Shown: positions 23,066 through 34,544 of the stretch, one piece after another
Layout of the letters: each line of letters opens with the position of its first letter
How positions within the stretch are numbered: position 1 is the first letter of the stretch
Source of the DNA: Cornus controversa
Taxonomy: Eukaryota; Streptophyta; Magnoliopsida; Cornales; Cornaceae
Direction of reading: 5' to 3'
Assembly (NCBI GenBank): GCA_026545225.1
Contig: CM048846.1
Span: 18,526,501-18,590,500, forward strand
Length of the DNA: 64,000 nt
The notes under the pieces: model-generated
Database searches by the model: none
The model's input: only the letters and a program-made list of their open reading frames with translations
What the model was told of the DNA's origin: nothing
Program-made: the position numbers and the translations under genes

Positions 23066-23901
23066 GCACCCCTGAGATTTGATGTATTATCACATGGCTT
23101 CAACTTTATTTAATTTCATTACCAACACTCCCTGTCAGCTTTTTCATTTTTAAAATGTGTGAAATGTCTAAATTACCCCTTATTATTTAAATTAAAGATA
23201 TGTCACAATCAAAATGACAAAAATACCCCTAACTAATCTCACCCCTCTTCATCCACAATGACTTTATCTTTGACACATTTTTCTCTCCTCCCTCTCCGCA
23301 ATCCTGGCTCTCTCTCTCTCTAGAGTTTCTCTTTCCCCTTCCCACTGTCTCTCCTCTTCCTTCCTTCTCTGATTTACCCACCCTGACTTGTCCAGGCCCG
23401 AGTCACCCAAGCTCGACACTATTCGAGATGATGTCCAAATATCAGACTCGGGAGTCGAAACAAGCGATTAAGAATCACTAGAAGGTCCAAAAATGCGTTT
23501 ATAGGGTTTTGGTTAACATGTCCTTCTAAAACCCTAGCAATTGGGGCAGTTTTGGAGACGTGAAGCTCACCATTTCCACACGTAACGGGTTTAGGGTTTC
23601 CATGGATGTGCATCAGAGAGTTCTAACCTATCGGAGTCAATTTTTCTTGGAGAAGTTGCAAAGAGAATAGCCTGTGGAAATTTGTGATTGTGACGATGTG
23701 GAGGTTTATGTGGAGACTGCGGTGTTGATGTATTGTGAGGATTTATGTTATGGATTGTTGAAATAGGATCAATCTCCAAGGTCCCCAATTTTTTCTTTTC
23801 AATTAGTTTTAGGTTTTTCTTTCCATCAATTTTCCTTTTCTCCCGCTTCAAAATCTAAAATTTTCTTCAACAAATTACAAATAGGTTATATATATTATAG
23901 T

Positions 23902-24494
23902 TGTGAGATATAAATTTGTAATTGGCATATTTTGATGATTAAAACCTGATTGATCGAGTTGTAATTTTTGTATTATTTTATGTAATCGATCGTCGACATC
24001 TCTAAGCTGATACTCAAGTGCATGGAAGCAAATAAATCAGTAAGAACACCATATAGTACAGGTAAGTATGGTGAGGACACTCTGCACTTTATATTTTTCG
24101 AGTCTATTTTGAAAAACTAGGGTTTAAATGAAGTTTTAGAGTTTTTCAAAGTAGGACCGGTCCCCAATATTTAGGACCGGTCCAACTTGTCTCGGTAGTT
24201 AGGTTTCTACAGGTTTTTACAAAGTCTCACCGATTTTATTTATTTGGCATTGGTCCCACTTAGCCTGTTCCAAATAGGACACAAATTTTGACGAAAATCC
24301 TGATTCCTATTGGGTTTAAAACTTCTATGAGAGTTCTATTTATTTGATTACTGGTTCTGTGAGATTGCTTAGAATTTTAATTGGACTTAAAATTGAATTA
24401 ATTAAAAATTAAGTAAACAACCAAGTGATCCTATTCACCCCCCACTAGGTTTTAAAGTACTTTTCGCAACCACTTCGGCACCGCGCAACTCACA
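23902..24494 (+). mobile_element. Solo LTR, Copia type, 593 bp
   Basis: Starts TGTGAGATATAAA, ends GCAACTCACA, and is flanked by ATAGT and ATAAT (4 of 5 match). Contains TATTCACCCCCCACTAGG near its end. Same family as 10817-12019 but lacking about 600 bases of the middle. Confidence 0.8.
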
Positions 24495-25639
24495 ATAATC
24501 TATATATAGATGGAGAAAGAGAAATAGAAAAGAAAAGAGAAATAACATACATGGAACTAGTGTTAGATCTTAATTTTCGATTCCTCATCGTCTAAATTCG
24601 AGATTTCTTTATCACCGGAGCATTCGTGATCGGTAATTGAAATGCAACATTTGTTTTTGCTTTTGTAGATGTTTTAGTGTTCTACTTCCTGTTTTAAAAG
24701 TTGACTTTAAGATAGTTTTGTGTTGAAGGAAAGATATAAGAGAATTTTATTATGATTGAACTTAATAGAGTATTTGACTCCAATTGTGAAACGTGTGATG
24801 TGGAAGTTGAGAGCAAGGTGATGTGGACAAGAGGTATGTTTTGACCAGGACTTTTCTATCTCCAGATAAGTTTGGGGAACTGAAAAGCCAGTCTTCTACT
24901 AGGATACGTTCCCATGTTACTGCTATAAATATAGAGACGGCCCATATACCAAGACACGCAATCAATATCCTCTAAAGTTCCTTTCTAACTTTAACAAGAC
25001 TTTCTGATATTTGACTTGATTGTCAAAGTACAGTCGATCGGCACCACGTTGGTGTCTTTCCGACTACTCTACTCTTGTCTTTTTACAGGTTAGCGTTTGA
25101 CCAGTTAGGGGTGAATTTTTGCTTCATCAGTTGGCGTCGTATGTGGGAATGATCACAAACTTGATTATTCTACACAAATCATATACGAAGCATAATGCAC
25201 CTACGATTTGGGCTAGAGACTACGGTCGGACAGAATCTTCCTACCAATCACAATCCTCCAACTGTACAGGATCCCTTGTCAGTCACAATCTTCTAGCCGG
25301 ATAGGGTTCTCCTGTCGATCATAATCTTCTAGCCGGACAGGATCCCCCTACCAGTCACAATCCTCCAGCTGGACAGGATCCCCTGCCGGCCATAATCTGC
25401 CCATTGTCCTAGACCCTACCGGTCACAACTTGTCGACAGCAGGAGAAGGAGGCATGCAACCCCTTGGCCCCAGAATCCCAAATGACCAGGAATGAGTCGC
25501 AGTATTGGAATATCAGGTTCAAAACTTGAATCAGAGTCTGGCCCAGGTACTCCACGGAGCCACCTCAGGCTGGTTGATCTAGAAAGGGATGACACAGGGT
25601 GAGATAGTAGAGTTCCGACAAATGACGCGGCCCAGAGCC

Positions 25640-26772
25640 AAGTGAAAAGCGATCGAGAAGGGATAAATCTAATTCACCTAGTTTTGCTAGAGGAAGATCG
25701 TGCCCAAGGGGAATCAAGGTTTAGGACCCGTACTCATGGAAACTCAGGGCATCCAGGAAAGGCTGCCTATTATGATATAGAGATACAGGACCTTAAAGCC
25801 AAGGTAGAGAGCATGGCTCACACCATGAAGGGGAAATGCCCTACTACAGTGCAAGATTTGGTTCAGCAAGTTCAAGATACCCACCCTTGAAAACTTTGAT
25901 GGGACCAAGGACCCCCTAGATCATCTAGAGACCTATGTGATGCACCTCCAAGGAGTACCAGATGAAATCCTGTGTAGAGTCTTTCCTACTACATTGAAGG
26001 GTCCTGCCCGGTCATGGTTTAACAACCTAAAGTTGGTATCTATACATTCCTTCAAAGAACTGAGCCAATTGTTCGTAGGCAATTTTATTGTCGTCCGAAG
26101 GCACAGAAAGCCCGTCACCTATCTCCTGAATGTAAGACAAACTAAGGGAGAGTCATTGCGAGACCACATTAACCAGTTTAACAGGGAGATGTTGCAGGTC
26201 GATGCTCTGGAAGACAAGGTGGCAGTTACCGCATTCATAGGGGGCCTACTGCCTTCAAAGTTCTTGTACTCAATTTCTAAGAAGTACATGAACGCAGAGG
26301 ATGCCCTTAATGCGAGAAAGGTAGATAGAAAAAGGGGGGATATTCCAGTGAGGAAGATAGAGACCCTAAGTATGGCAAAATGTCACGAGAACAGACTGAT
26401 AAAGGGATTCAACACCTTTACCCCCTAAAACACGATAATAAGCCAAATACTCCTCTACATCCAGGATGATCCAGTTGTGGCATGGCCCTAAAACTAAGAA
26501 CTGATCCATCCAAGAGGTCCCGCGACAAGTATTGCAGGTTCCACCACGACCATGTGCATGATATAGATAAGTGTATAGATTTGAAAAGGCAGATTGAAAG
26601 TTTGATTCGTAGGGGACAACTACAAAGATATCTGGTCAGAGATGAGAGGCGAACACGGAACTGCCCATGGGATGGGGATTGTAAAGCTGACAACACTCGA
26701 AGAAATCCTCTAGTGGGGGAAATCAAAGTTATCTCTGGTAGACTTGGAGGCGACAAGGGGCATATTGACTAG
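25640..26772 (+). pseudogene. Ty3-type gag remnant (gag domain and CCHC-like region)
   Basis: Around 25890-26330 the translation contains DPLDHLETYVMHLQGVPDE, LKGPARSWFNNL, SFKELSQLFVGNF and ESLRDHINQFN, which is the Retrotrans_gag pattern of plant Ty3 elements. Around 26500-26640 YCRFHHDHVHDIDKCIDLK is the zinc-knuckle-like region that follows gag in these elements. It lies between the LTRs of the 24763-29287 element, is an old and broken copy, and is not a host gene. Confidence 0.85.
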
Positions 26773-27019
26773 AGACATTAGAAAGGATGCAATTAGCCCA
26801 TTCTTGGAATGATGGGCATCTGAGGAAGTAACATCAGTAAGACTTTCTTTTAAAAGTTATATTTACTTTAATAGTTCCAGCTAAAACTCAATTTAATATT
26901 GAGCCTTAGGACGATATCTCTGAGGCTTTTCTCGAATAATTCTCTATTTGTTACTAAAATATCAGTAATAGACCTTTTTGTTTCAAAATATGTTATTATA
27001 ACTAAAACAAATAGTGAAA

Positions 27020-28310
27020 AAAGAGCCTTACAAGGGCACAGCCCTACGGGGACACACCTCTGCAGAGGGCCTTTAATGAAAAAGGTGGGATGAATTAATT
27101 TCGAAAACATTATCAACCGGTCCTACGAGGGCACGGCCCTACAGGGACACAGCCTTACGGGGACACAAATCTACAGATGGCCTTTAATAAAAAAAGTGGG
27201 ATGAATTAATTTCGAGAACATTGTCAAACAGCCCTACATGGACACACCTCTGTAGAGGGTTTTTAATGAAAAATACGAGATGAATTAATTCTGAGAACAT
27301 CATCAAACAGCCCTACAAGTAGAGATGCACAAAGAACCGTGGGAACCGAAACCGGAACCGAGGGGAACCGTACCGAACCGTGGCTACGGTTCTGGTTCCA
27401 GTTCCTAAAATTAGGAACCGTTACCAATGGTTCCAGTTCTGGTTCCAGGACTAGTAAAACCGTACCGAACCGGAACCGTTGGGAGTAACGGTTCCTTGGA
27501 ACCAAACCGGAACCGTTTTATATTAAATATGTGTATATATATATATAATATAATAATTATATACTATATATAATATATGATAATATAATTATTATATATA
27601 ATGTATACATTATATATAATTATTATATGTAATGTATATATATTTATATATAATATAATAATTATATATATATATAGGGTGCCATTTTTAGATTGTAGGT
27701 CTCATATTTATTTAATGAATATATATATATATATTTTTTGTATTTTCAAGCTTCATTGAAAAAAAAACTAAGGAACCGCGATTCGGAACCGGAAGCTAAC
27801 CGAGAACTGCGGTTCGGTTCCTCACGGTTCCAACCCTTAATGATTCTGGTTCCACCAAGAACCGTGGGGAACCATACCGTGTGCACCCCTACCTACGAGG
27901 GCAAGGCCCTACAAGGACACAGTCCTATGGGAGGCATAGCCTTACGGCAACATGACTCTGCAGAAGGCCTTTAATGAAAAAGGTGGAATGAATAAATTTT
28001 AAGAATATTATCAAACAATCCTACGAGGGCACATCCCTATGGGGCACAACCCTACGGGAACACAGCCCTATGGGGACACACCTCTGCAGAGGGCCTTTAA
28101 TGAAAAAGGTGGGATGAATTAATTTTGAAAATATTGTCAAACAGCCCTACGAGTACATAGCCCTACGAAGACACAACCCTATAGGGGCACAACCCCACGG
28201 GGACACGGCCCTATGGGGAAACATCTCTTCAAAAGGCCTTTAATGAAAAATACAGGATAATTAATCTTGAGATCATTGTCAACCGACCCTACAGGGGCAC
28301 AACCTATTAA
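27020..28310. repeat. Tandem array in Ty3 element, composite unit
   Basis: Each unit has a variable number of short GGGCACAGCCCTACGGGGACAC-like subrepeats, then CCTCTGCAGAGGGCCTTTAA, TGAAAAAGGTGGGATGAATT and ATTGTCAA. At least six units of roughly 80-190 bases are present, the variation coming from the number of subrepeats. CTCTGCAGAG is itself a palindrome. The array is interrupted by the MITE at 27320-27891. Confidence 0.9.
27320..27891. mobile_element. hAT-type MITE, 572 bp
   Basis: Ends TAGAGATGCAC and, inverted, TAGGGGTGCAC. Flanked by CCTACAAG and CCTACGAG (7 of 8). The outer parts carry many GGAACCG/CGGTTCC motifs in opposite orientations and the centre is (TA)-rich. Inserted into the tandem array of the Ty3 element, so younger than it. 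Related in design to 17826-18359. Confidence 0.9.
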
Positions 28311-28404
28311 AAGAAATTTTAGCAAATGGCAGGTAAGTCCTGCGAAGGTTGTCACATGGCTTTATCAAAAGTTAGGCTATGAAGTTTATTAATTAAAGTT
28401 TCTT

Positions 28405-28490
28405 AACCAAGTGAGTCATTGGCATAATGGTTAGGGTGAGACCATTAGAGCTTATTAGCTAAGGTTTGATTCTTCAGAGCAATAACCATT
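28405..28490 (+). mobile_element. tRNA-derived SINE-like sequence
   Basis: TTGGCATAATGGTTAGG resembles a pol III A box and AAGGTTTGATTCTTC a B box, about 35 bases apart. No cloverleaf that I can complete, and no clear tail. A SINE head or chance; not a tRNA gene. Confidence 0.35.
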
Positions 28491-28509
28491 TTTTATATTT
28501 ATAAATCAG

Positions 28510-28770
28510 GTTCTTAGATACCAACCCAGAAACGACCGGGCCCATGAAAAGACTGGCCCGGCCAGGGCCAGCCCAAGAGGAGCCTAGCCAAGGGCTGGGC
28601 CCAAGAAGAGACCGGCCCAGCCAGGGCCGACCCAAAAAGAAATCGGCCCGACCAAGCGGCTGGCCCAAGAAGAAATCGACCCAACCAAAGGGTGGGCCCA
28701 AGAGGAGCCTGGTCCAAGCCAGGTCCTGAACCGGTTCCACCCAAAAAAAAAACCATGGGCCTCCCAAGCC
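28510..28770. repeat. GGCCC/AAGA-rich low-complexity block
   Basis: Short irregular repeats of GGCCCAAGAAGAGACC and CCCGGCCAGGGCC. Frames on both strands (Trp/Gly/Pro-rich or Lys/Arg/Pro-rich) are composition artefacts. Lies just upstream of the 3' LTR of the Ty3 element. Confidence 0.7.
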
Positions 28771-29508
28771 TGGTCCACCCAAAAAAAAAAAAAGAGAAAG
28801 AGAAAATCATGGGCCATTAATCGACTGGGCTGATAGGCTAGAGGTCCATTTTTACAGCCTAATGGGCTAACCAAGGTGTTCCTAAGGACCGACGAGCGAC
28901 CCTCTTGAACAGGGGGCATCTGATAGAGTATTTGACTCCAATTGTAAAATGTGTGATGTGAAAGTTAAGAGCAATGTGACGTGGACAAGGGGTATGCTTT
29001 GACCAGGACTTTTCTATCTCTAGATAAGTCTGGGAAACTGAAGAGCCAATCTTCTACTATGACACATTCTTATGTTGTTGTTATAAATATAGAGATGGTC
29101 TATATACCAAGGTATGCAATTAATACCCTTTAAAGTGCCTTTCTAGCTTTAACAAGCCTTTTTGATATCTGACTTGATCGTCGGAGTACAGTCGGCCAGT
29201 ACCATGCCGATGTCTTTCTGACTGCCCTACTCTTGTCTTTTTACAGGTTGGCGTTTGACAAGTTCGGGGTGAATTTCTGCTTCATCAAAACTTTTTGCTT
29301 TGATACATGGAGCTTGAATGAAATGATGTTTTTTTTATCAAGTCTGTAATCGATTGGTTTAATATTTTTTGTTTGCTATTCCTAATTCAGTTAACTAAAT
29401 TTAGTTTTGAATCTTTAATCTAGACTTTGATGATTGGCTTTGTAATATATGATGAATTTCTAGATATGTTTTTGTGCTCCAATGATGAATTGATTTGTAA
29501 TACATACA

Positions 29509-29544
<36 letters not shown>

Positions 29545-30271
29545 GTGTTAACATTATTAATTTTTTATTTTATGTTAACATTATTATTTATATAGGTAAT
29601 ATATATTACAATGTGTCTATATATAAATAAATAGAGAAATAGGAAAGGAAAGAGAAAGTACACACATGTTATATTCAAAGGGGTATTTTGGTCCATTATA
29701 TAGGGTTAAATGGTTAAATTTACTATTTAAAAGGGTTAGGTCAGAAGTCAAAAAGCAGTAAGGTCATTGCACTATGAAAAAAAGCCCTGACACAGTTTAC
29801 TTTTGACAAGAATGGGTAATTTACGACACAAACTAAAGGGGTGTTGGTGACGAATTTTACAAAGTTGTAGCCGCGTGATAGTACATCAAACCTCTGGGGT
29901 GTCAATAATATTTACCCTTAATTTTATTACTAGTAATGAGTGAAAATCAAAGAGAATACATGATAAAGCAAAGACTTGTTCACTCTTAGCTTTTCAACTT
30001 TAGGTTGGTTGTGCATGTAAAGTAAAATTATTTTGAAAAATACAATAACTTCATAGTCCTGCATTCTCAACATTAATGCATAGCCCATATAAGTACAGAA
30101 CACATTTCTTACACTTCAGGTTTATTAAAGAAGTAACAAGTACTACAGTACCACACAATCAATTATATTATCAGCAATTTCTTGCAAACTCTAGTAAAGT
30201 TCTTCAAGTTTTGAAATCATGACCATATGGTCAGATCCATCTGTCATGAACAGCACTTCTATAGGAAAGCT

Positions 30272-31671
30272 TGATAAGCGCTGAATGTTATACATTCTCG
30301 CATCTTTACTTATCTATTTTGATCCCATAACTGCACATATTGTATATTTTTTACGTGTTTGTATATTTTTGATGATTTCAGGTTCAAACTCAGAATTCGG
30401 CGTAATTCACCTCCTTTATTAGTTCAAAAATGCATTCATATGTCCTGTTGTACTTATGGAAAATCCACATTAAGGAATAGTGAATGGCATGTCAAGACCA
30501 GAGTTGGAAAGTTAAAGAGTTGAAGATTTACAAAAGAAGGAAGATCGATGCATCGAAGTGCCCACTTCGATGCATCGAAGTCCCTACTTCGATGCATCAC
30601 CCAAACCAGCAGAAGATATTTTCTTATAGATACTTTCTTCACTTACCACTTGTCCAATTTTTCTTGGATAAAGCCTTGAACGAAAATTCTATGATATTTT
30701 GAGCCTCAGATCAGTTATATAGTTAGGAAATATGTAATAATAAGATATATCACAATTCCTATAATTGAGAGCATATATAGAATTCTAGAGAGAGCAAGTG
30801 AAGTTCTAGAGGGGGAAAGCTTCAAAAAGGGCTTTGTCAGGCCTTAAAAACCATTTTGAGCTTAGGACTATCTCTGTCTATGGAGTGCTTCTAGCCCACT
30901 ATGATCAACTAATCCTTCTATAGGGTTTTGACAAACCCTAGTCTTGTAAATATGTTCTAACTTCAATGAATTGGAGATTTTTATGTATTTTGTGTATATG
31001 CTTCTTGCCTTGAGCCTTGTATTAATATAAGTTTATAAATTTTTCATGTTCATGTGTTATAATTTATCTTCTTGTCTTAGAAATGCTTAAATTTCTCGCA
31101 TGCTCCTCAAACACTTGTAAGTTTCTCAAGGATTACAAGTGATGGCTTGAGACTAGTTTTCACTATAACATGCATAGCTAGATTTGCATAGTCTATACTT
31201 AGAGATGGTGATTTCGCTACACTTATGTAATTAGATAATTAGGTAAGTAGGTCGGTAGAAAAATCACGCTTATCAAAGAAGAATTATAGTATATGAAGGT
31301 GTGTGTATTCTCTTGGCGACGTCGTTGTACGTGAGACTTGTCAACGTGTCATTTAGTACACATTAGCATAAATTCTCCCAATTTATTAGAAGTGTGACAT
31401 ACTACGAGGCTAGTGGTGAAGTCTAACCCTAGTCCTTTACCCTTCTCTCAAAACTTTGTATTTAAATTATATTTTATGCTTTCAAAGTAAAGTAAGAAAC
31501 CAACCAACACTCGATTGTGATTTAAACAAGAACCAACCCTCAACCTTTAGCGAGTTATACCTACATAGTCTCTGTGGGATCGACACCCTCAACGTAGAGC
31601 CCTATCCTTCAAGAATTCGTTCTATTGCGAGTGGTAATTATAAATTGCGAGTAGCGTAACCGCACACAACA
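30272..31671. mobile_element. Solo LTR, 1400 bp, inside MES copy 3
   Basis: Starts TGATAAGCGCTG, ends GCACACAACA, and is flanked by AAGCT on both sides (30267-30271 and 31672-31676), a perfect 5-bp target duplication. CTCTGTGGGATCGACACCC near the 3' end is common in plant Ty3-type LTRs. MES exon 3 sequence is continuous on either side. No internal region, so a solo LTR. Confidence 0.9.
30546..30598. repeat. Three-arm alternating hairpin in the solo LTR
   Basis: Arms 30546-30560 and 30563-30577 are perfect 15-base inverted repeats around CC. The second arm also pairs with 30586-30598 (13 bases) around CCCT. All are built from ACTTCGATGCATCG, so two hairpins compete for the middle arm. Confidence 0.85.
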
Positions 31672-32046
31672 AAGCTCTCTAGAATCAGAGCTTTCTAGAA
31701 ATTCACTATCAAGACTAAATCCTGTCCACTTATTATATAAAACTGAGTGACCGACCCATAATTACTCCCTATGAACAGAGACTTGCTCAAGTCACCTATG
31801 TAAAGCCCAGTTGTCCTCACCAATGTTTTAGCTAAGTCCTAGTCCTGCATGCAAAGATATATATATATATATAGACATCAAGAAAAACAAGAGCTAGCTA
31901 TTTTTAGGAATTTATTTGCTTGATATTACTTGAGATCGAACCTCAATCACCTCTATTGTGGAGTTATCATAAACCCTAATTGCAATGTATTATGGACTGA
32001 AGAGTGTGGATATTGTCTAATTATTTGAATCATTTACAAATACACA

Positions 32047-32711
32047 CCCTTTGTTTAGCTGCCATGGAAAACCATAACCATCTCTTTTTTTAATGTTCTT
32101 TCTCCTCCACCATTTTGAATCACTTTCGAAACTTATGCAATTTCCAAACTAATCTCGCTACTTGGCAATCCACCCTTTCTTGGTCCTCAACTGAATGGAC
32201 ACACCCCATTGCTAACCTTTCTCATAAGCTTGTCCTTGTAGCCTGTGTGTATGCAATTTGGACTGAGAGAAATAATAAAGTCATCAAAAACAAATCCTCA
32301 ACTCTGCAAATTATCATCAAGTCTATCACATAAACCATCTTTCTGAGACTTCACTCATGTTTTTTTAAGGATAGTATTGTAGCCAGACGACTTGCAACAA
32401 CATGGAATCTTCCAAGCTTCACAATTAGGCCTTCACGAAAGCCTCCTGACCTCTAACCAGGAAAATGTTCCAGGTGTGCCTCGGTAAAGCCTCCACAAAT
32501 TGCTACACTATGCCAAATTGTTGTTTGTTTCACACTCTCTACCCCCTCTATAATTGATATCTTCCATGGTGAAAGCTCAAGTCTTGTTTGTTTGCTTGGT
32601 TGTTCATGTACTTTCTTGTTTGAGGCTCATGCCTCTGGTTGGTTATCTTGCTGACCTCTCTTGTACATTTTATCATCCATATTATATACAGACTTACCTT
32701 ATAAAAAAAAA
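32047..32711 (+). mobile_element. 5'-truncated LINE
   Basis: The frame at 32115-32333 ends ...VACVYAIWTERNNKVI..., the conserved end of the zinc-binding region after the reverse transcriptase in plant L1-type LINEs. The element closes with an A-run at 32703-32711. MES exon 2 and intron 1 sequence continue on either side. No clear target duplication. Confidence 0.75.
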
Positions 32712-33638
32712 CATAGATTTAGAGATTCAATAATAAACAAAATAGTAAGAGTAATGTTATTTATAACAAAGGGTTTGAAATAAGAAGCTAGCCGAACATT
32801 TTTTGATACATTCAACTGAATCCCACATATCCAAAGCCCACACATGAGTAACTAAATTCATGCTTACCATATATTCAAGTCCTTCTCGACCTACCTATTC
32901 ATGAGCCACTAAAGTTACACGTACGCCTCATAGAAATATAGAATGATGTATATATTTTCATGATGCAATTATATATGTATGTGTGTGTTTGTGTGTGTGT
33001 GCAGAAGATTTAAGGTTAATAGCGATATTCTTAGATATTTTAATAAGGTAGCTGGTGCCTTTTCATAATTCGGCATGAAGGCGGTGAGGAAAACTACAAT
33101 GGAGATCTTCTCGGGGAAGTTCTCCATGGCTAGAGAAATGCAATAGCCACCATAACCATGACCAACTAGGATCACATTCTTTCTATTAGGCAAGAATGCC
33201 ATGAAATCTGTCAATGGCTGTACATACTAAGAAACGATGGTGACCTCGTTAAGCTGCCTCGGGTCCACCCTATTTGCAGTAAGGTCGAAGCTAGGCTGTG
33301 ACATTGTGGCTGACGAATTTGAGCAGGGGGTAAGCTTGTATCAAGCCCATGCTCCATGGTTAGAGCCATGAACTAAAACAAAGTGCTTGCTAGTACTCGC
33401 AGCCATTTGTAATATCCACTGCGGCATGTGTGTCACCCCGACATGGCACTCTAAAACGCATGTTGGGTTGAGCAAGAATATTGCGACTAGGAAGACAAAG
33501 AATGGAATTGAAACCATGGTCTCAATGAAAAGATATGTGTTTTGTTGTCCAGCGACCCTGGTTTATATATGGAGAACAAAATACCTCGAGTGTTTTTACC
33601 AAATTAATGAAAATGGGTTCCATCACAAGTAAGGGTTA

Positions 33639-33968
33639 TGTTGTCACTTTGTGAATCTAGGTTGGAGTTTTTAGAGATTATTGTGGCCCAAATATTGTTT
33701 TATGGGCTTTTTGGTCTAATTCTAGAATGTTTTGTACCCTATATAAGACATCTAGGGTTTTTCATATGAGTTATAAAGAGAGACAGTCATTTCTTGTGAG
33801 GTTTTCAGAGAGTTCTCAATTGTAAACCCTCATCATTGTTGATAGTTAAATTTTCGGTGCACTCTATGGATGTAGGCAAAGTTTTGTTACCGAAACATGT
33901 AAATTTGTGTGTCGTGTGTGATTATTTCACTCTTGCTTATTTTTTTAATTTCAAATTTATTACCAACA
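33639..33968 (+). mobile_element. Copia-type LTR fragment
   Basis: Contains a TATATAAGA box and GTGCACTCTATGGATGTAGGC, then CCGAAACATGTAAATTTGTGTG, a pattern common in Copia LTRs (U3-R-U5). Boundaries TGTTGTCAC and ACCAACA are guesses and no target duplication was found. Confidence 0.5.
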
Positions 33969-34172
33969 AAAAGTACATAGCAAGTTTCATTATTAATTAC
34001 TGAAGACTGGGAGAAATTATTACATGGTCCTGGTCCTGGCCAATCATAAACTAACACACAAGCAAAAAATTGAATAAAACTAACATATTTGTATTTATGT
34101 CAGTCTGTGATTGACTGGAACCACATGGTTTTGTGACCATGTAATAATTTTTCAAAGACTAGAGGTCTGGTT

Positions 34173-34441
34173 GTTATTGGTGCTTGAATGTGGCTAACTT
34201 TTTTGAGGTATTCTCTTGAATTTGATATGATTGAGTGAGGTAGATGTTATTTTGAGTTTGGGGAATGATTGTTAATGCACATGAGTTGCGCCCTTTTGAT
34301 GTTTGCTTAATATTGTGCCTTATTTTTGGTTAAGTTTGTTATTGGTGCTTTAATGTGACTAAATTTTTTGAGGCATTCTCCTGAATTTGATATGATTGAG
34401 TGAGCTAGATGTTATTTTGAGTTTGAGGGAATAATTGTTAA
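34173..34441. repeat. Direct repeat, 104 bp, two copies 165 bp apart
   Basis: GTTATTGGTGCTT.AATGTG, TTTTTTGAGG.ATTCTC, GAATTTGATATGATTGAGTG and GTAGATGTTATTTTGAGTTT occur at 34173-34276 and 34338-34441 with few changes. No family recognised. Confidence 0.8.
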
Positions 34442-34544
34442 GTTAGAATTGGAATGTTGAGTTTAATAATTATAATGAATGAAGTTTAATTTATTGGTTG
34501 AAATGGTTGTGAGAAAGGGAGAAAACTTAATAATTTTTTTTTAA

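Larger units (their letters stand above)
24763..29287 (+). mobile_element. Ty3-type LTR element, gag only, non-autonomous fossil
   Basis: Two 367-bp LTRs: 24763-25129 and 28921-29287. Flanks GAACT and AAACT agree at 4 of 5 bases. A primer-site-like TTGGCGTCGTATGTGGGA follows the 5' LTR, and GAACAGGGGGCATC precedes the 3' LTR. Inside come a gag-like coding remnant (about 25640-26770), a tandem array (27.02-28.31 kb) split by a hAT MITE, and a GGCCC-rich block. No protease, reverse transcriptase or integrase is present. The LTRs differ at roughly 50 of 367 positions by eye, mostly transitions, so the insertion is old. It looks broken. Confidence 0.9.
23066..29917. mobile_element. Old TIR DNA element holding nested retroelements
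   Basis: The left part (GCACCCCTGAGATTTGATGTATTATCACATGGC, then ATTACCAACACTCCCTG) is matched in inverted form at 29760-29917 (ACACCCCAGAGGTTTGATG, TACTATCACGCGGCT, GTCACCAACACCCC). The outermost left bases appear lost at the TRIM boundary. Removing the solo LTR (23902-24494) and the Ty3 element (24763-29287) leaves about 1.75 kb. A direct repeat of about 60 bases (TCTATATATA...GAGAAATAG..) lies at 24498-24555 and 29616-29668. No transposase seen. Mutator-like by TIR style; not proven. Confidence 0.65.
30163..33517 (-). pseudogene. Methylesterase-family pseudogene (MES copy 3)
   Basis: Exon 1 is about 33045-33517, exon 2 about 31955-32046, and exon 3 is split into about 31677-31850 and 30163-30271. 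It begins MVSIPFFVFLVAIFLLNPTC, the same leader as copy 1, then has about 13 extra residues before KHFVLVHGSNHGAWA. A second ATG (MAASTSKHF) sits at the usual MES start. Broken by: TGA at 33341-33343 in place of the Trp of SWYKL; GHGYGG instead of GHSYGG, which loses the catalytic serine; loss of the GTAAGA donor of intron 1; a LINE fragment in exon 2/intron 1; and a 1.4 kb solo LTR in exon 3. The 3' flank (29.94-30.16 kb) matches that of copy 1. A TATA-like motif lies at about 33562-33570. Confidence 0.9.

Noticed and set aside
28405-28490. tRNA gene
   Set aside because: A- and B-box-like words are present but I could not complete acceptor and anticodon stems; SINE-like at best.
28474-28919. 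Trp/Gly/Pro-rich protein frames
   Set aside because: Produced by GGCCC/AAGA low-complexity repeats inside the Ty3 element; open on both strands.
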